Shown: positions 8,815 to 17,308, counted from the first letter of the stretch. The stretch is DNA of 64,000 nucleotides from Tumebacillus flagellatus (GCF_000714935.1 NZ_JMIR01000005.1:103289-167288); one strand, 5' to 3'. Notes: a model not told the origin generated them from the letters alone. Program-made: numbers and translations.

Positions 8815-9777
8815 ATGGCAGACATGAAATACCGCAACCTCGGCAAGTCCGGCCTGAAAGTCTCGGAAATCGCACTCGGCTCTTGGCTGACGTACGGTGG
8901 CTCCGTCGAAGATCAAACGGCGGCCGCCTGCATCGACCGCGCGTATGAACTGGGCATCAATTTCTTTGACACCGCCAACGTCTACCGTCGCGGCGAAGCG
9001 GAGAAAGTCGTGGGCCAAGCCCTCGCCAAGTACCCGCGCGAATCGTTCGTGCTCGCGACCAAAGGCTTTGGGCAGATGGGCGAAGGCCCGAACGACCGCG
9101 GCCTCTCCCGCAAGCACATCTTCGAACAAGTGCACGCGTCGCTCAAGCGCCTGAACGTGGAGTACATCGACCTCTGGCAATGCCACCGCTACGACCCGGA
9201 AACCCCGCTCGATGAAACCTTGCGCGCTATCGACGACCTCGTGACGCAAGGCAAGATCCTCTACGCGGGTGTCTCCGAATGGACGGCGGTGCAGATTCAA
9301 GACGCGCTCAACATCGCCGACCAACGCCTGCTCGACCGCATCGTCTCGAACCAACCGGTCTACAACATGCTCAACCGCTACATCGAGAAGGACATCATCC
9401 CGCTGTGCGAGCGCGAAGGCATCGGCCAAGTCGTGTTCTCGCCGCTGGCGCAAGGCGTGCTGACCGGCAAATACAAGTACGGCCAACCGCTTCCGGAAGG
9501 CTCCCGTGCAACCGACCCGTCCACGTCGCAATTCGTGGAGCGCTTCTTGACCGAATCGAACCTGCGTAAAGTCGAGAAACTTGGTGCCGTCGCCAACCGC
9601 CTCGACTGCTCGCTGGCACAACTCGCGCTGGCGTGGGTGCTGCGCCAACCGAACGTCTCCTCGGCGATCATCGGCGCCTCCCGCCCGGATCAGATCAACG
9701 ACAACGTCGGCGCTCTGCGCGTCAACTTCTCGGAAGCCGACCTGACCGAGATCGAAGCGATCCTTTCCGGCGAGTAA
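8815..9777 (+). CDS. Aldo/keto reductase (Kv-beta/YghZ-like)
   Basis: The 320-residue (beta/alpha)8 protein starts MKYRNLGKSGLKVSEIALGSW after a short lead. It carries the catalytic tetrad of the family: Asp and Tyr in FFDTANVYRRGEAE, Lys in LATKGFG and His in WQCHRYD. The C-terminal NADPH-binding part reads SAIIGASRPDQINDN. It probably reduces aldehydes or methylglyoxal-like compounds with NADPH. GGAGGTG lies 9 nt before ATG 8815; ATG 8770 would overlap the upstream gene more deeply and is not favoured. The DR-L terminator follows. Confidence 0.88.
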   Translation: MADMKYRNLGKSGLKVSEIALGSWLTYGGSVEDQTAAACIDRAYELGINFFDTANVYRRGEAEKVVGQALAKYPRESFVLATKGFGQMGEGPNDRGLSRKHIFEQVHASLKRLNVEYIDLWQCHRYDPETPLDETLRAIDDLVTQGKILYAGVSEWTAVQIQDALNIADQRLLDRIVSNQPVYNMLNRYIEKDIIPLCEREGIGQVVFSPLAQGVLTGKYKYGQPLPEGSRATDPSTSQFVERFLTESNLRKVEKLGAVANRLDCSLAQLALAWVLRQPNVSSAIIGASRPDQINDNVGALRVNFSEADLTEIEAILSGE

Positions 9778-9802
9778 GCCCTCAAGCCTCAAGGGTATAG
9801 AA

Positions 9803-9849
9803 AAAAATCCCCCGTCCAACAGGCTCAGGCCGCGGACGGGGGATTTTTT
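9803..9849. repeat. Left copy (DR-L) of a 47-bp direct repeat carrying a terminator
   Basis: This segment is identical to 13582-13628 except at two positions (45/47). Its core is the hairpin ATCCCCCGTCC / GGACGGGGGAT flanked by A and T runs, a bidirectional terminator. Read on the minus strand it contains the last codons and stop of the MFS gene found at the right copy (GCG GCC TGA here, GCG GCT TGA at the right). The pair brackets an AT-rich island. Confidence 0.85.
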
Positions 9850-9900
9850 AATACATAGAACATCATTGAGTCTAATAGAAAGTGTGTAATAAAGAGAGTG

Positions 9901-9930
9901 TTGTCCAGATAGGATATTTTGGAATATAAT
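9901..9930 (+). promoter_or_regulatory. Probable sigma-A promoter of the HerA gene
   Basis: TTGTCC at 9901-9906 and TATAAT at 9925-9930 are separated by 18 nt, about 43 nt before the start codon and just inside the island. Confidence 0.55.
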
Positions 9931-9972
9931 AGAACTAGATATTAACTTGGAATAAGTGGGGTGGCGATTCAG

Positions 9973-11604
9973 ATGGATATGCGTATTGGGAACTATTGTA
10001 TTGGTAAAGTTCGGAGTGTTGATGGAAGTAACATTCTTGTGAAAGCCGAAGCATTGAAAATTCCAGAATACGATGGGCATCCGGCTATGCATGTCGAGGT
10101 AGGTGCTTACGTCAATTGCGGAGACTTTCATGGGGATACTATCTGTATGGTTTCACGGGTTCGAATTGAAGAGGTAGAAAAGAAAGGTATTTGGGAAGAG
10201 AATAACCTTGTTGAACTTTCTATAGTAGGAAGCGTTAATGATGAGGGGAGATTTACAAGGGGAGTAGATCAACTCCCACACATAACATGTGATGTATATT
10301 TACTAAACGGTGAGCAAGTGAATTCAATCATGGGAATTGACGACCATCTTTCTGAGGATGAAAAAAGGAAGTTTTTTAAGGTCGGGAAACGATCTATGAA
10401 AGGTGGAGGAGATGTTTATTTTGATTTGGATAAATTGCTCGGGAGACATGTTGCGATAGTTGGTACCACTGGGAGTGGGAAAAGTAGTACTGTAGCCAGA
10501 ATTACACAATCGATTTTAACTGAGTACCCTCAGCCACGAATTATGTTCTTTGATTTACATAATGAATACCGTGATGCCTTTGGTGGTCAGTGGGCAGAGA
10601 AAACCAACCTGATAGATTGGGATAATTTCTCATTACCATATTGGTACTTAGATTTGGAAGAGTTCATTGGCATTTATTATCCCGGTGCTGGTGGAACACA
10701 AGAAGTGATCTTAAAGGGATTAATAGAAGAATTGAAAAAAGATAATGTAGAGGAAGACAAGAAGTCAAGAGTATCAGTTGATAGCCCGATATTCTTTGAT
10801 ATTGAAGAATTAATCAAGAAACTTGATGCTTTAGCCACTGCGGAAACAACTGCCACCAAGAAAGAACCATTTCAGAAATTAAGCAATCGCATAAGCGCTA
10901 TTAATAAAGACCCGCGGTTTGATTTCCTTAATCGAGAAAGATTGAGCCAAAAAAAGCTTGGGGAATATTTTACTGAGTTACTTGGAGTTTGTGAAGAAAC
11001 AAAGAAATATATTACAATTTTGGACTTGAGTGGATTACCCGCAGAAGTTCGAACTATAAGTGTTGGAGTCCTCGCAAGACTTTGTTTTGATTACAGATAC
11101 TGGGATATGGACCCGGAAAATCTTCCTCTAGCACTTGTTTTAGAAGAAGCCCACTCATATATTCCTGATGAACGAGAAGCCACATATGCACTATGCCTGA
11201 ACAGGGTGGAAAAAATTGCAAAAGAAGGACGAAAGTATGGAATTAGTCTAATCGTAGTTACACAGCGCCCTTCGAATGTATCCACTACGGTCCTTTCTCA
11301 ATGTGGAACGTTTATTACGCTTAGGTTGACTAGTGACTTAGACCAAAATAAAGTTAGAAGACTATTACCAGATACTATAGGGGAACAAGCAGAAATGCTT
11401 TCTAGTTTGAGAGATAGAGAAGCACTTGTCACTGGAGATGCTGTAAGCATTCCTGGAAGAGTTAGATTCGATGAACCGAATCCTTGGCCGAAAAGCAAGG
11501 ATGTCAAATTTCACAAAGCTTGGACAGATGGTCCTCCAGTTGGCTACGATATTGACTCTATCGTAGAAGCATGGAGTCTGCGAGAAAAAAGAACAACAAA
11601 GTAA
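9973..11604 (+). CDS. HerA-type FtsK/HerA superfamily ATPase (DUF87)
   Basis: The 543-residue protein has an N-terminal beta-rich HAS-barrel-like region (IGKVRSVDGSNILVKA), Walker A GTTGSGKSS near 164-172, Walker B LVLEEAHSYI near 386 and a TQRPSNVS sensor region near 429, as in HerA DNA translocases. HerA forms hexameric rings that pump DNA and in defence systems pairs with a nuclease or other effector (for example Sir2 or DUF4297). Here the neighbour is an OLD-family nuclease 78 bp downstream. The ATG at 9973 follows GGGGTGG; a GTG at 9961 in frame is an alternative. Codon use is AT-rich, unlike the flanking genes. Confidence 0.85.
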   Translation: MDMRIGNYCIGKVRSVDGSNILVKAEALKIPEYDGHPAMHVEVGAYVNCGDFHGDTICMVSRVRIEEVEKKGIWEENNLVELSIVGSVNDEGRFTRGVDQLPHITCDVYLLNGEQVNSIMGIDDHLSEDEKRKFFKVGKRSMKGGGDVYFDLDKLLGRHVAIVGTTGSGKSSTVARITQSILTEYPQPRIMFFDLHNEYRDAFGGQWAEKTNLIDWDNFSLPYWYLDLEEFIGIYYPGAGGTQEVILKGLIEELKKDNVEEDKKSRVSVDSPIFFDIEELIKKLDALATAETTATKKEPFQKLSNRISAINKDPRFDFLNRERLSQKKLGEYFTELLGVCEETKKYITILDLSGLPAEVRTISVGVLARLCFDYRYWDMDPENLPLALVLEEAHSYIPDEREATYALCLNRVEKIAKEGRKYGISLIVVTQRPSNVSTTVLSQCGTFITLRLTSDLDQNKVRRLLPDTIGEQAEMLSSLRDREALVTGDAVSIPGRVRFDEPNPWPKSKDVKFHKAWTDGPPVGYDIDSIVEAWSLREKRTTK

Positions 11605-11620
11605 AAAATACACAAATAGG

Positions 11621-11657
11621 CTCTAAAAACACTCCCGCCTAAGGAGTGTTTTTAGAG
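11621..11657. terminator. Hairpin between the HerA and OLD genes
   Basis: A perfect 15-bp stem (CTCTAAAAACACTCC / GGAGTGTTTTTAGAG) with a 7-nt loop lies between the two island genes. The A/T arms could end transcription in either direction, so the OLD gene may be attenuated relative to HerA. Confidence 0.6.
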
Positions 11658-11682
11658 TTATCTAACAAGAAATGAGGAATGA

Positions 11683-13581
11683 ATGATGAGGCTAAGTAAA
11701 ATTCATCTAAGAGGATGGCGGTCGTATTCATATGATGAAGGTGTTTTACTTGAAAATTTAAAACACATCAACGTTATCATTGGTCCGAATAATACGGGGA
11801 AGTCCAACTTATTTCGATATCTATATCAACTCAGAGAAATGAATAGTATTAAGCAAGCGGCTAAGGACTCAAGCATAAGAGGCGCTAATTTCTATAATCG
11901 ATATAATCTGTTGGACGAAACCTTTTCGGAAAAAGATACTTGGGCGGAAGAAAACAGTGATATTGTCTTCGATGCATTCATTGACAGTAGTTCGATTAAA
12001 GTGTCAGGGAAAGACAGTTTTCATAACAGATCGAAGGAAGTTCATCTGCGAGCTACCCATAAATCAAATGACAATCAAACGTGTTTGTCAGTGTTTTACG
12101 ATGACAAAAATTATCTATTGGAACCCTTTAATAAAAAGCCGAAGGTATTCGACCCAAAAAGGAATCAGTATGTAGAAACAAAAGATGGGATCGGATTCGC
12201 TAACGATTCTGTAGAGTATTGGAATGCATTTATGGAAAGTTTAGTGTTTGTTGACCCTATTAGACATTATAATCGTCAAGCAGCTGACCAAAAAGAGTTT
12301 GATTTTGATGGAAGTGACCTAATCAATAGAATCATAGATTTACAACAAAACAACGTAAAGGAGTGGGTTATTTATAAAAAGAACATCCAGAATTGGGTGA
12401 AATCCATTCTTTTAGAGGAATTGTTTGAGATCGAGGCGGCTGGTTCTGACCTAAGGTTTTATCTAAAGCGTGGCTCAAATCCTGATCCCATTGCTGCGAA
12501 TTTATCACAATTGGGTACAGGCGTTTCTCAATTGATAATGTTATTGTCGTACCTACATCTATACAGAGATAAAGAACTAAATGTTTTTATTGAGGAGCCC
12601 GAAGGGAACTTGCATCCTGAAGCAGTAATTCAGTTGGTAGGCATAATGAAAGATAATTTTAAGAATCATAGATTTTTCTTTACTACGCATTCATCTGTTC
12701 TTATTGATCAAATCGACTCTGACTGGAGTGTTCATAGAGTCATGCGTAAACATAATCAATCCTCTGATATTCAGCCATGTGATACTATCGTGCAGCATTA
12801 CGAAGTATTGGACGAACTCGGGATTCGCGCTTCGCAGCTCTTGCAGAGTAATTTGGTTATTTGGATTGAAGGGCCAAGTGACAGAACATATATTAACAAA
12901 TGGATACAGGATCATTCGACAGATGATATGAGATTAGTTGAAGGGAAACATTATAGCTTCCTGATGTATGGCGGGTCAAATCTTGCAAATTTGGACATTC
13001 TAAGTGATGGAGAAAATATTAATATATTTCGAACAAGTCGTTACGCAGTTATTGTTTGTGACTCTGATAAAGCTAATGAGGATAGCGAATTAAAGGAAAG
13101 AGTCAAAAACATTAAGAAAAAAGTGTCTGAATTGACGGTGAAAATAGACGGTCATGACAGGTCCTTATCGGATTTTGTGTATGTTTGGGTAACAAAAGGG
13201 AGGGAAATTGAAAATTACATCCCGCATGAGTTGTTTTTGAAGGTTTTAATGAATGAAGACCATAAGAAACACCGAGTAAAAAGTGGTGAGGAAATGAAAA
13301 AATTAATATTCAACTTGAAAGGATTGGGTGATGAAGAGTTCGGGCAATACGATTCCTTCGACAAGTTCTTTAGTAAGATTTATTCATTTGAAGATGGCGG
13401 TAGTTTAGGTGAAATTGAGCTCGGTAAAGTCTCAGATTCTCTTTCGAATAGTAAATCGAGTATCGCTAAAAGTGTTGTAGGCATGTGGAAAGATATAAAT
13501 TGGTACGAACACTTAGATTTAAAGAAAAATATCGCAGAAGTTATGGAAAAGATAAAATTAGCGAACGGGATCAAGTATTAG
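11683..13581 (+). CDS. OLD-family ATP-dependent nuclease (ABC ATPase plus TOPRIM)
   Basis: The 632-residue protein starts with an RecF/SMC-like motif (LRGWRSY) and Walker A GPNNTGKSN at 34-42. The ABC signature region (LGTGVSQLIMLLS) and Walker B (VFIEEPEGNLHPE, near 300) follow, then the H-loop FFTTHSS. The C-terminal TOPRIM domain has the acidic Glu in WIEGPSDRTYI near 395, DxD in VCDSDKA near 459 and GREIENYI near 507, which fits a metal-dependent DNA nuclease. OLD proteins act in phage defence alone or with partners (GajB, reverse transcriptases). The start is ATG 11683 or 11686 behind GAGGA. The TAG stop ends exactly where the right direct repeat begins. Confidence 0.88.
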   Translation: MMRLSKIHLRGWRSYSYDEGVLLENLKHINVIIGPNNTGKSNLFRYLYQLREMNSIKQAAKDSSIRGANFYNRYNLLDETFSEKDTWAEENSDIVFDAFIDSSSIKVSGKDSFHNRSKEVHLRATHKSNDNQTCLSVFYDDKNYLLEPFNKKPKVFDPKRNQYVETKDGIGFANDSVEYWNAFMESLVFVDPIRHYNRQAADQKEFDFDGSDLINRIIDLQQNNVKEWVIYKKNIQNWVKSILLEELFEIEAAGSDLRFYLKRGSNPDPIAANLSQLGTGVSQLIMLLSYLHLYRDKELNVFIEEPEGNLHPEAVIQLVGIMKDNFKNHRFFFTTHSSVLIDQIDSDWSVHRVMRKHNQSSDIQPCDTIVQHYEVLDELGIRASQLLQSNLVIWIEGPSDRTYINKWIQDHSTDDMRLVEGKHYSFLMYGGSNLANLDILSDGENINIFRTSRYAVIVCDSDKANEDSELKERVKNIKKKVSELTVKIDGHDRSLSDFVYVWVTKGREIENYIPHELFLKVLMNEDHKKHRVKSGEEMKKLIFNLKGLGDEEFGQYDSFDKFFSKIYSFEDGGSLGEIELGKVSDSLSNSKSSIAKSVVGMWKDINWYEHLDLKKNIAEVMEKIKLANGIKY

Positions 13582-13628
13582 AAAAATCCCCCGTCCCACA
13601 GGCTCAAGCCGCGGACGGGGGATTTTTT
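13582..13628. repeat. Right copy (DR-R) of the 47-bp direct repeat; terminator of the MFS gene
   Basis: This is a 45/47 match to 9803-9849. The minus-strand MFS gene ends inside it (stop at 13604-13606), and the same hairpin serves as terminator from both sides. The left edge directly abuts the stop codon of the OLD gene. Confidence 0.85.
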
Positions 13629-14878
13629 TCTTCGGCGTAACGGGGGAGGGCATAGGTGTAGAACAGCGCGGTGAGGAGAACCAGCGAGCCAACGCAGAGG
13701 AACAGGGTCGGGAGCGTGAAGTGTGCCGGGAACAGCCACGCAAGCAGTGCTAAGGCGAGCGATTGCGAAGATTGGGTCAGCGGCGTGATCCAACCCTGAA
13801 CGCGGCCCATCATCTTCGGGTCGACGATCTGCTGCATCCAGCCGTTGAACGGAATGTTGACGAGCGGAATGGAGAGAGCGAACAGCGCGAAGCAGGCGTA
13901 GTAGACCGGCATGCTTCCGGCGAAACCTGTGCACCCGATGCCGACCGCTCCGAGGAGGAAGCCGAAGATGATCAGGCGGTAGAGGGGTATTTTTTTCGCG
14001 AGGAGGGAGGCGACGGGGCTGCCGATCAGGAGAGCCGCGCCGAACACGATGCCTTGGTAGACGGTCATCGCTTGGTAGGAATCCGGAGCGAGTTTATACT
14101 TCAGTAGAAACATCGGCAACACGGTCAACCCGCCGTTGACAACCCCCAGGATCAGGAGGCCAAACAGAAGCGAGCGCAGGAGCGGGTAGCTCAACACGTA
14201 CTGTGCGCCCGCTTTCAAATCGAGAAACACCACCGACGGCTTCAACTCGCGCCAGGAAGTTGCGCCGTTGGGCAAGAGCACCTCGCGGGAAATCCGGCAC
14301 GCGCGAATCAACCACCCCGAGAGAAAAAAAGACGCCGCATCCACCGCCATCGCGCCTTCCGCTCCGAGGTTCCAGTAGCAGAGCGCGCCCAGGCCGCTGC
14401 CAAACAGCAGGAACACGGAAGAGACCATCTGATTCAGCCCGACGGCGGTGGTGTACTCCTCCTGATCGAGCACCCCCTGCACCAACGCCGCTTCCGCCGG
14501 CAAGAAAAAACGCCCCACCGCCGAGCGGACAAACAGCAGCGCGAAGATCACCGGAACCCACCCGGCCCACAGCGCCGCCAAGATCAGCAGCGTGAGCCCG
14601 GCGCGAATCCAGTCGGCGTTCGCGGCGATCTTCTGCCGGTTCATGCGGTCGGCGAGCACGCCGACGATCCAGAACACGCACAGGGTCGGAAGCGAGATCA
14701 TCAATTCCGCCATCGTCGCGTAGCCGGGCTGGGACGAGAAGCGATCCAACAGATAGAACGCAAACGCCACCGTCCCGATTGTGCTGCCGAACTCCGACGT
14801 GAAGTTGGCGAGGAAGAGCTTGCGGTACGTGCGGTTTGCAAACACGCTGAAGAAGGATTGAAACATTGCGAGGCTCAT
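13604..14878 (-). CDS. MFS transporter, probable drug/efflux type
   Basis: The 424-residue protein has about 12 hydrophobic segments and the loop 2-3 signature GVLADRMNRQKIAANAD, as in enterobactin/macrolide-type (MefA-like) exporters. It probably exports a small hydrophobic compound by proton antiport. The start at 14878 (MSLAMFQSFFSVF) has AAGGTGG 9 nt upstream; the ATG at 14944 has no such site and would run through the operator-like repeats. It is divergent from the gene at 15100. Its stop codon lies in the terminator loop within DR-R. Confidence 0.82.
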   Translation of the reverse strand: MSLAMFQSFFSVFANRTYRKLFLANFTSEFGSTIGTVAFAFYLLDRFSSQPGYATMAELMISLPTLCVFWIVGVLADRMNRQKIAANADWIRAGLTLLILAALWAGWVPVIFALLFVRSAVGRFFLPAEAALVQGVLDQEEYTTAVGLNQMVSSVFLLFGSGLGALCYWNLGAEGAMAVDAASFFLSGWLIRACRISREVLLPNGATSWRELKPSVVFLDLKAGAQYVLSYPLLRSLLFGLLILGVVNGGLTVLPMFLLKYKLAPDSYQAMTVYQGIVFGAALLIGSPVASLLAKKIPLYRLIIFGFLLGAVGIGCTGFAGSMPVYYACFALFALSIPLVNIPFNGWMQQIVDPKMMGRVQGWITPLTQSSQSLALALLAWLFPAHFTLPTLFLCVGSLVLLTALFYTYALPRYAEEKNPPSAA

Positions 14879-14894
14879 GGACGTGCACCACCTT

Positions 14895-14984
14895 ATTCGA
14901 ATAGTATCTAATTTGATGGTAATCGAATCAGACGCTGCCGTCAATCACAAATTCGAAGTTTATCTAATTTCGTGGTGATCGAAT
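14895..14984. repeat. Two copies of a 34-bp operator-like repeat in a divergent promoter region
   Basis: Copies lie at 14895-14928 and 14951-14984, 56 bp apart and 28/34 identical (shared core TATCTAATTT). Each copy has inverted ends, ATTCGA at the left and TCGAAT at the right, as expected for a dimeric repressor site. On the minus strand a possible promoter for the MFS gene (TTGACG, 17 nt, TACCAT) lies between and partly within them. Confidence 0.55.
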
Positions 14985-15035
14985 TCCAAGCTCCATAACT
15001 CCAAATTTGTAACTAACTTTCTATATAGGAAAGTA

Positions 15036-15064
15036 TTGAAACTTTCGCCATCCTGTTCTATGAT
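15036..15064 (+). promoter_or_regulatory. Sigma-A promoter for the gene at 15100
   Basis: TTGAAA at 15036-15041, a 17-nt spacer and TATGAT at 15059-15064, about 35 nt before the start codon. Confidence 0.65.
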
Positions 15065-15099
15065 AGTCCTAGAAACTTCCAATTGAAGGGGAGACGACG

Positions 15100-15999
15100 A
15101 TGGCGAACTTTGACTTTGATCAATACCCGGCTCTCGGGTTGACGGCAATCAGCCGTGCAGGACGGGTTAATTTTTTTGACGGACATGTGGGGGCTGCGAT
15201 GTTGGCGGCGTTTTTTATCCAGCGGGATCAAGAGGTGCCGGAGCATGTGCGCGAAGGGCTCTCGCGAATTTGCGAGGGCTACCAAGCCGAGCATCCGGAA
15301 TGGTTTGAACTCTTCCCTGAGGAGCAAGCCGACCCGGCGCTCTTGGCGCACGTCGTGGCGGGCATTCGCAACAACGCCTCCGTGCTGCGCCGCTCCGGGC
15401 ACGGCGTGACGTTCGGGACGCTGGCGTTGCGGGCGCTGATCGAATTTCCGCAACTGTGCACGCCAAGCATCGTCGAGGGCTTGGCGATTTGTTTGGAACA
15501 GACGCTGAAGGACCGCGCCAACCGCTACTACGGCATCTCCGACTATTTGAACTTGACCCCGGAAGAACTCGGTTTGGAGCCGTACGCCGACGTCGACGAG
15601 ATGGTGCAGCGCGCGTTCGACGAACTGGACGTCGTCGTGCCGGACGGAGTGTACAACGAGCAATTCTATTTCTTCACCGGCGAATTGGAGCACGGCGTGA
15701 CGTTCGCCCAAGCTCTCGTCGACCTCGGCCGTCTGGGCTACGAAGACATCCAACGCGAGGGCATGCGTTGGCACCGTCTGCAAATGCACTTGAACGCTCA
15801 GCGCCCGGCGGAAGTGCTGGAACGCCAGATCGTCGAATCAGGCTTCACTTCCGTACTCGACCCGGCGTACTGGAGCCACTCCTACGAAGACCCGCACGCG
15901 ATCAAAGTTCCCTACGCGGCGCTAGAACTGCTCCCGCGTGTCCAAAACCGCGCTGAAGCCGAACGCGGCGTCTGCAAGATCCTTACGCAAGCCAAGTAA
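15100..15999 (+). CDS. Hypothetical cytoplasmic protein, 299 residues
   Basis: The product begins MANFDFDQYPALGLTAISRA and is not recognised. It has no signal peptide and no membrane spans. It is rich in acidic helices, with one repeated theme of short hydrophobic helices; a segment FDELDVVVPDGVYNEQFYFF near residue 170 stands out. AAGGGGAG precedes the ATG and a good promoter lies upstream, so it is expressed on its own; a terminator follows. It diverges from the MFS gene across shared operator-like repeats. Confidence 0.7.
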   Translation: MANFDFDQYPALGLTAISRAGRVNFFDGHVGAAMLAAFFIQRDQEVPEHVREGLSRICEGYQAEHPEWFELFPEEQADPALLAHVVAGIRNNASVLRRSGHGVTFGTLALRALIEFPQLCTPSIVEGLAICLEQTLKDRANRYYGISDYLNLTPEELGLEPYADVDEMVQRAFDELDVVVPDGVYNEQFYFFTGELEHGVTFAQALVDLGRLGYEDIQREGMRWHRLQMHLNAQRPAEVLERQIVESGFTSVLDPAYWSHSYEDPHAIKVPYAALELLPRVQNRAEAERGVCKILTQAK

Positions 16000-16005
16000 A
16001 TCAAA

Positions 16006-16043
16006 CGGGCAGGACGCGTGCGCGTGTTCTGCTCGTTTTTTTT
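16006..16043 (+). terminator. Terminator after the gene at 15100
   Basis: An imperfect GC-rich stem (CGGGCAGGACGCG / CGCGTGTTCTGCTCG) is followed by eight T. The next promoter's -10 box starts 3 nt after the T run. Confidence 0.7.
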
Positions 16044-16051
16044 GCTATAAT
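16043..16051 (+). promoter_or_regulatory. Extended -10 promoter of the mazG-dapB-mgsA-cca unit
   Basis: TGCTATAAT is a perfect extended -10 (TGnTATAAT) at 16043-16051, lying right behind the upstream terminator, about 36 nt before the ypjD-like start. Any -35 contact would fall inside the terminator hairpin. Confidence 0.6.
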
Positions 16052-16086
16052 GAAGAATAAGCAAGAGAACCCACAGGAGGCTGTTC

Positions 16087-16428
16087 ATGGAAAACCTCAC
16101 GCTCAAAGGCATGCAGAAGGAAGTGGACGACTACATCTCGCAATTCAAGGAAGGGTACTTCCAGCCGCTGACCCTGATCGCGCGGCTGACCGAAGAACTC
16201 GGCGAACTGGCACGGGAAGTCAACCATACATACGGGGAAAAACCCAAGAAGAAGGAAGAAGCCGAAAGCTCCATCGCTTTGGAACTCGGCGATCTGATGT
16301 TTGTGATCACCTGCATGGCGAATTCGCTCGGCATCGATCTCGAAGACGCACATCACGCCGTGATGCACAAATTCAACACCCGCGACGCCAACCGGTGGAC
16401 GCGCATCGACCAAGCAGAAAAAAAATAA
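16087..16428 (+). CDS. ypjD: MazG-like nucleotide pyrophosphohydrolase (YpjD)
   Basis: The 113-residue all-helical protein has the MazG metal-binding motif EELGELAREV near 36-45 and ELGDLMFVI near 66-74, which together coordinate Mg2+ to split NTPs into NMP and pyrophosphate. In B. subtilis ypjD stands directly before dapB, as here. It likely cleans up non-canonical nucleotides. CAGGAGG lies 9 nt upstream of ATG 16087. Confidence 0.9.
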   Translation: MENLTLKGMQKEVDDYISQFKEGYFQPLTLIARLTEELGELAREVNHTYGEKPKKKEEAESSIALELGDLMFVITCMANSLGIDLEDAHHAVMHKFNTRDANRWTRIDQAEKK

Positions 16429-16477
16429 CTGCACCGCACCGCTTGCACCAGACACAGCAGGGGAGATGAACCACAAC

Positions 16478-17284
16478 ATGGCACAAGATAAAATCCGCGT
16501 CGTCGTCGTCGGCGCCAAGGGCCGCATGGGCCGCGAGACGGTCAGAGCCGTCCTGAACGACCCGGAACTCGAACTCGTCGGCTGCGTGGACCGCACGCTC
16601 AATGATGTCGCTGTTTCCGCCGTCCTCGGCCACGAATCGAACGGCGTCAAATTCAGCAACGACCTCGTCAAAACCCTGATCGACACGAATGCCGACGTCA
16701 TGGTCGACTTCACCACGCCCGCCACGATGAAAGCCAACATCGACAAAGCGATCGAACTCGGCGTCCGTCCCGTCGTCGGCACCACCGGCATGACGCCGGA
16801 AGAGATCGCCAACTGGGACCAAGCGTGCAAAGACCGCGGCATCGGCGGTCTGATTGCCCCTAACTTCGCCATCGGCGCGATTCTGATGATGCGCTTCGCC
16901 CAGCAAGCGTCCCGCTACCTGCCGCATGTGGAAATCATCGAGATGCACCACGATCAAAAGCTCGACGCGCCGTCCGGCACCGCGATCAAAACGCTCGAAC
17001 TGATCGCCCAAGAGCGTCAAGCTGTCCAACAGGGCCATCCGAACGAACACGAAACGATCCCCGGCTCGCGCGGCGGCGAATTTGACGGCATGCGCGTGCA
17101 TTCCGTCCGCCTGCCGGGTTATGTCGCCCACCAGCAGGTGATCTTCGGCGGCTTGGGTCAGACGCTGACGATCCGCCACGACTCGATCAACCGCGAGTCG
17201 TTCATGCCGGGCGTGGTCATGTCCTGCAAGCAAGTCATGAAGTACGAAGGTCTCGTCTACGGGCTGGAAAACCTGCTCGATTAA
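16478..17284 (+). CDS. dapB: 4-hydroxy-tetrahydrodipicolinate reductase DapB
   Basis: The 268-residue enzyme reduces the dapA product with NAD(P)H in the lysine/diaminopimelate pathway, which also feeds spore dipicolinate. Visible motifs are the Rossmann loop VVVGAKGRMG, the catalytic region EIIEMHHDQKLDAPSGTA (paired His and Lys, and the substrate-binding Ser-Gly-Thr) and the C-terminal dimer part. The ATG at 16466 directly abuts the AGGGGAG site, so the ATG at 16478 (MAQDKIRVVVVG) is preferred although its spacing of 12 nt is long. It is followed at 24 bp by mgsA. Confidence 0.95.
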   Translation: MAQDKIRVVVVGAKGRMGRETVRAVLNDPELELVGCVDRTLNDVAVSAVLGHESNGVKFSNDLVKTLIDTNADVMVDFTTPATMKANIDKAIELGVRPVVGTTGMTPEEIANWDQACKDRGIGGLIAPNFAIGAILMMRFAQQASRYLPHVEIIEMHHDQKLDAPSGTAIKTLELIAQERQAVQQGHPNEHETIPGSRGGEFDGMRVHSVRLPGYVAHQQVIFGGLGQTLTIRHDSINRESFMPGVVMSCKQVMKYEGLVYGLENLLD

Positions 17285-17308
17285 TAGAGAAAAAGGGGAG
17301 CGCCACGC

